Source: Flavobacterium akiainvivens
GTDB lineage: Bacteria > Bacteroidota > Bacteroidia > Flavobacteriales > Flavobacteriaceae
Length of the DNA stretch: 64,000 nucleotides
Assembly: GCF_001278115.1 (NCBI RefSeq)
Contig: NZ_LIYD01000005.1
Coordinates: 2,455,510-2,519,509, forward strand
Reading direction: 5' to 3'
Shown: one piece after another, positions 60,826-64,000 of the stretch
Layout of the letters: each line of letters opens with the position of its first letter
Numbering within the stretch: the stretch's first letter is position 1
Made by a program: the position numbers and the translations under genes
Notes under the pieces: model-generated
What the model was told of the DNA's origin: nothing
The model's database searches: none
Seen by the model: only the letters and a program-made list of their open reading frames with translations

Positions 60826-61662
60826 TTAAATCATATTTACGCCATTACGCAGGTAACACCCCACCAGCAGGGCAAATTTTTGGGTATTGGGCACCCTTAT
60901 TCGCTCCTGCATAATGCGGTGGCTGGGCAGCTTGCGTATCTTCCTGAAAAGCGCCTTGTAGTAAATATACGCCAGAAAAACCCCAAACCGGGCTTCTTTT
61001 GGTAATTTTTTAATGCCTTCAAGGGCATCGTTAAAGTCTTTTTCTATATCAGCCTCAATAGCCAGCTTGTCGGGCTCAGTAAAAGCATCAAAATCCACCC
61101 CTGGAAAATAGGTGCGTCCCAAATCAAGGTTATCCGCCTTAAAATCACGCAGAAAGTTAATTTTCTGGAATGCAGCCCCCAGCTTTCGGGCAGGTTCCTC
61201 CAAAGCATCATACTGGTCTTTATTGCCGTTGCAAAACACTTTGAGGCACATAAGGCCTACTACTTCGGCAGAGCCATATATGTATTTTTCGTAAAGCGAA
61301 TTGGTATACAGCTGCTTTTCAAGGTCCATTTCCATACTCTCCAAAAATGCCTCTATAAGCTCATATTCTATATTGTATTGCAACACCGTATGCTGAAAAC
61401 TATTAAGCACCGGGTTAAGGCTAATGCGATCCCGCAGTGCCTTAAAGGTATCTACTTTCAGCTCACTCAACATCTCTTTCTGATTATAGCCCTCAAAAGA
61501 GTCTACCACTTCATCGGCCAGCCTTACAAACCCGTATATGCTGTATATAGCACTGCGCATGTGTGGGGCCAAAAGGTAAATCCCCATTGAAAATGAGGTA
61601 CTGTAGCTGCGCGTTATATTGCGGCTACAATCATAGGAAACGGTGTCAAACAATGCTTTCAT
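60826..61662 (-). CDS. crtB: phytoene synthase CrtB
   Basis: 278 residues, squalene/phytoene synthase family. It joins two geranylgeranyl diphosphates head to head. Motifs: RSYSTSFSMG, first Asp motif in VRLADEVVD, Tyr/Cys region GSAEVVGLMCL, and second Asp motif in LRDFKADNLDLGRTYFPG. It overlaps the end of crtI by 17 bases. Confidence 0.95.
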   Translation of the reverse strand: MKALFDTVSYDCSRNITRSYSTSFSMGIYLLAPHMRSAIYSIYGFVRLADEVVDSFEGYNQKEMLSELKVDTFKALRDRISLNPVLNSFQHTVLQYNIEYELIEAFLESMEMDLEKQLYTNSLYEKYIYGSAEVVGLMCLKVFCNGNKDQYDALEEPARKLGAAFQKINFLRDFKADNLDLGRTYFPGVDFDAFTEPDKLAIEADIEKDFNDALEGIKKLPKEARFGVFLAYIYYKALFRKIRKLPSHRIMQERIRVPNTQKFALLVGCYLRNGVNMI

Positions 61663-63139
61663 ATACGTGTTTTTTGGAGGTCTTGATAATGTGCCCGGCT
61701 ACAATTTCGCCCGATATTACAGAAGGCGGTACGCCCGGGCCCGGAACGGTAAGCTGCCCGGTGTAAAACAGGTTGGCAATCTTTTTATTACGGATTCCCG
61801 GTTTAAAAAAGGCGGTTTGCTTAAGCGTGTTGGCCAGGCCATAAGCATTGCCTTTAAAAGCGTTGTAGTCAGCCTTAAAGTCAGATACCGCATAATCAGT
61901 ATAGCTCACAATATGAGGCTTGATGGCCTCGCCGCAATATTGTTCAAGCCTGGCTATGGTTTCATTAAAATAATGTTGCCGAATCTCAGGTGTATCCTCC
62001 AGCCCTGGCGCAACAGGAATGAGCAGGAAGATGTTTTCCATACCTTCGGGTGCTACAGAAGCATCAGTTTTACCGGGACAGCACACGTAGTATAACGGCT
62101 TTTGCGGCCAGCTGGGTTCGGTATAAATAGTATGGGCGTGGGTTGCAAAATTCTCTTCAAAAAAGAGGTTGTGGTGCAGCAGCTTACCCAGTTTTTTATT
62201 TATACCTACATAATACAGCAGGCACGACGGTGCCATAACGCGCTTATCCCAATACTTTTCGGTATAGTTACGGTAGTTTTCAGGCAGTAGCTGCTCGGTA
62301 AAATGGTAGTCGGCAGAACTTACAACAACATCAGCTTCAAAATCACCTTTATCCGTTATTACTTTGGTTACTTCGCCGCTACTAACATCAAAACCTTTAA
62401 CATCGGCATCAAAATAAAATGTAACCCCTTTTTGTTCAGCCAGTTTTACAAAAGCATCAATTACTTTCCCAAAACCACCCATAGGGTACCATGTGCCGAG
62501 TTTAATATCGGCATAGTTCATCATGCTGTACAAGGCAGGTATGTCTTTAGGCAGCGCCCCAAGGAACAGTATAGGAAACTCCAGCATCTGTAAAATCTTT
62601 TCCGACTTAAAATAGCGCCTCACATGATTTGAGTATGAGCTCAATAAATCAAGCTTCAGAGCCGATTTCAATATATCCGTATCAAGAAATTCTGTAACCG
62701 AAATGCAGGGTTTGTTGATGAATTTGCCCATGGCAGCTTCATACTTTTGCTGTGCTTCATTAAGGAAAATATCAAGCTTAGCGCCGCTTCCTGGCTCAAT
62801 CGCCTCAAATGTTTCTTTAAGGGCAGTATAACCGGCAGGCACTGTTTGGGTATTGCTTTCCCCGAATATTACCTGGTAAGACGGGTTGAGCCTTACCAGC
62901 TCAGGCAACAGCCCTTCGGCATTGTATTTCCTGAAAAAGCCTGCTATAACATCGGGCATCCAGTACCAGCTGGGGCCCATATCAAACGTAAAGCCGTCTT
63001 TTTTAAACACCCTGGCGCGGCCTCCGGGGGTGGGGTGCTTTTCCAGCAGCGTCACCTCATAACCGCTGTTGGCAAGGGTTATGGCAGCGGCCAGGCCGGA
63101 AAATCCGGCACCTATAACTACGGCTTTTTGGGGCTTCAT
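61646..63139 (-). CDS. crtI: phytoene desaturase CrtI
   Basis: 497 residues, FAD-dependent carotenoid desaturase. The dinucleotide loop is VVIGAGFSGLAAAITLANSGYEVTLLEK, followed by GGRARVFKKDGFTFDMGPSWYWMPD; the C-terminal FAD motif is LFYTGQLTVPGPGVPPSVISGEIVAGHI. CrtI takes phytoene to lycopene. First gene of the crt operon. Confidence 0.96.
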   Translation of the reverse strand: MKPQKAVVIGAGFSGLAAAITLANSGYEVTLLEKHPTPGGRARVFKKDGFTFDMGPSWYWMPDVIAGFFRKYNAEGLLPELVRLNPSYQVIFGESNTQTVPAGYTALKETFEAIEPGSGAKLDIFLNEAQQKYEAAMGKFINKPCISVTEFLDTDILKSALKLDLLSSYSNHVRRYFKSEKILQMLEFPILFLGALPKDIPALYSMMNYADIKLGTWYPMGGFGKVIDAFVKLAEQKGVTFYFDADVKGFDVSSGEVTKVITDKGDFEADVVVSSADYHFTEQLLPENYRNYTEKYWDKRVMAPSCLLYYVGINKKLGKLLHHNLFFEENFATHAHTIYTEPSWPQKPLYYVCCPGKTDASVAPEGMENIFLLIPVAPGLEDTPEIRQHYFNETIARLEQYCGEAIKPHIVSYTDYAVSDFKADYNAFKGNAYGLANTLKQTAFFKPGIRNKKIANLFYTGQLTVPGPGVPPSVISGEIVAGHIIKTSKKHVYESIV

Positions 63140-63313
63140 TTATTTTGTTTAATGAAATTTCTCTAAAATTAAACAAAACTTAGCATAAACAGTAGTTAAC
63201 AAAACGATAAAACAAGAATTTTCGCTCAAAGTTCCAGCAATAACATACGTATTTATAAGGTATTAGTTATTCACATTTAAAATCGTATTTTTACAGGCTG
63301 AAAATTACATGAG
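63140..63313. promoter_or_regulatory. divergent promoter region between crtI and map
   Basis: 174 AT-rich bases. For map, TATTTTTA at 63286-63293 is a near match to TAnnTTTG. For crtI the minus strand has TAATTTTA (63164-63171), also a near match. No operator palindrome is evident. Confidence 0.35.
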
Positions 63314-64000
63314 ATGATTATTCCTAAAACCCGCGAGGAAATTGAAATAATGCGCGAAAGCGCACTGATAGTAAGTAAAACCCTGGGCATGCTTGCCGGC
63401 GAAATTAAGCCGGGAGTAACCACCCTTGACCTTGACCGTATGGCCGAGGAGTTTATTCGAGACCATGGCGCAGTACCCGGATTTAAAGGCCTTTACGGAT
63501 GCCCTTCTACCCTGCTTACAAGCGTGAATGATCAGGTGGTGCACGGCCTGCCTACAAACCGCCCCATTGAGGAAGGCGATATTGTATCGGTAGATTGTGG
63601 CGCCCTTAAAAACGAATTTTATGGCGACCATGCCTATACGTTTGAAATAGGCGATGTAGCCCCCGAAACCAAAAAGCTGCTTCAGGTTACCAAGGAGTCG
63701 CTTTATGTGGGTATCCGCGAGTTTAAAGTAGGTAACCGCGTTGAAGACGTAGGTAGCGCCATACAGCGTTATACCGAAGGCTTTGGCTATGGTGTAGTAC
63801 GCGAGCTTGTGGGCCATGGTGTGGGCCGCAAAATGCACGAAGGCCCCGAAATGCCTAACTATGGCAAGCGTGGCCGCGGCAAACTGTTTGTTGAAGGCCT
63901 TGTGGTAGCCATTGAACCCATGATTAATATGGGTACTAAAAACATACGCCAGCTTAAAGACGGCTGGACCATAGTAACCCGCGATGGCAAGCCCAGCGCC
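63314..64000 (+). CDS. map: type I methionine aminopeptidase, 3' truncated
   Basis: 229 codons visible from ATG 63314 (MIIPKTREEIEIMRESALIVSKTLGML); the frame is open to the window edge and about 40 residues are missing. Map removes the N-terminal Met of new proteins. Metal ligands visible: VSVDCGALKNEFYGDHAYTF (two Asp), GHGVGRKMHEGP (His) and VAIEPMI (Glu); the last Glu lies beyond the edge. NDQVVHGLP is conserved. Confidence 0.96.
   Translation, partial: MIIPKTREEIEIMRESALIVSKTLGMLAGEIKPGVTTLDLDRMAEEFIRDHGAVPGFKGLYGCPSTLLTSVNDQVVHGLPTNRPIEEGDIVSVDCGALKNEFYGDHAYTFEIGDVAPETKKLLQVTKESLYVGIREFKVGNRVEDVGSAIQRYTEGFGYGVVRELVGHGVGRKMHEGPEMPNYGKRGRGKLFVEGLVVAIEPMINMGTKNIRQLKDGWTIVTRDGKPSA

Noticed and set aside
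63305..63838. Long minus-strand open frame of 177 codons
   Set aside because: It is the shadow of map on the plus strand; the plus frame has all methionine aminopeptidase motifs and the minus frame has no recognisable protein.

Overview
The window looks like chromosome of a yellow-pigmented, gliding member of the Flavobacteriaceae (Bacteroidota), most likely Flavobacterium or a close relative. The evidence is gldB and gldC beside nadE, several cargo proteins with type IX secretion (T9SS type A) tails, a complete zeaxanthin-type carotenoid operon (crtI-crtB-crtZ-lycopene cyclase), DUF6029, DUF6702 and Omp28 family proteins, and many promoters with the Bacteroidota -7 element TAnnTTTG. There is no Shine-Dalgarno pattern and coding density is high.

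Layout. 1-12.7 kb: the end of a TonB-like protein, a DUF4407 membrane protein, miaE, an AT-rich HEPN-like gene with a 44-residue antitoxin-like partner, DUF6702, an M1 peptidase, a T9SS cargo, tatA, PAP2, an O-methyltransferase, a T9SS serine protease and rlmN. 12.7-22.4 kb: polyprenyl synthase, an ECF sigma / probable anti-sigma / outer-membrane trio, ysxC, gldC-gldB divergent from nadE, a LuxR-type regulator, a PH/SHOCT protein and a FabZ-like protein lacking the usual catalytic His. 22.4-31.4 kb: a GIY-YIG gene between inverted repeats, hutG-hutF, an aminotransferase-lipoprotein-galE operon, and a minus-strand run of a small amphipathic protein, a secreted probable envelope protein, a lipoprotein and a TPR-LytTR regulator. 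31.6-41.7 kb: waaA, two small genes, two secreted proteins, and seven tandem paralogues of a secreted transthyretin-like plus helical family, then pepE.

42-48 kb holds an envelope redox cluster: DUF6029 barrel, TlpA-like protein, T9SS thioredoxin-like protein, T9SS cargo and Omp28 lipoprotein, then tRNA-Gly. 48-54.4 kb: GNAT, two convergent L,D-transpeptidases, gpmI and a CoA-transferase. 54.4-59.6 kb: a TetR / ABC ATPase / HlyD / TolC export operon whose ATPase has degenerate catalytic motifs. 59.6-63.1 kb: the carotenoid operon. The window ends inside map.

The least explained parts are the seven-paralogue array, the degenerate ABC exporter, the antitoxin-like/HEPN pair and the small amphipathic-protein operon. 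I see no CRISPR array, prophage, rRNA or transposase gene. All family calls come from reading motifs; no database search was run.
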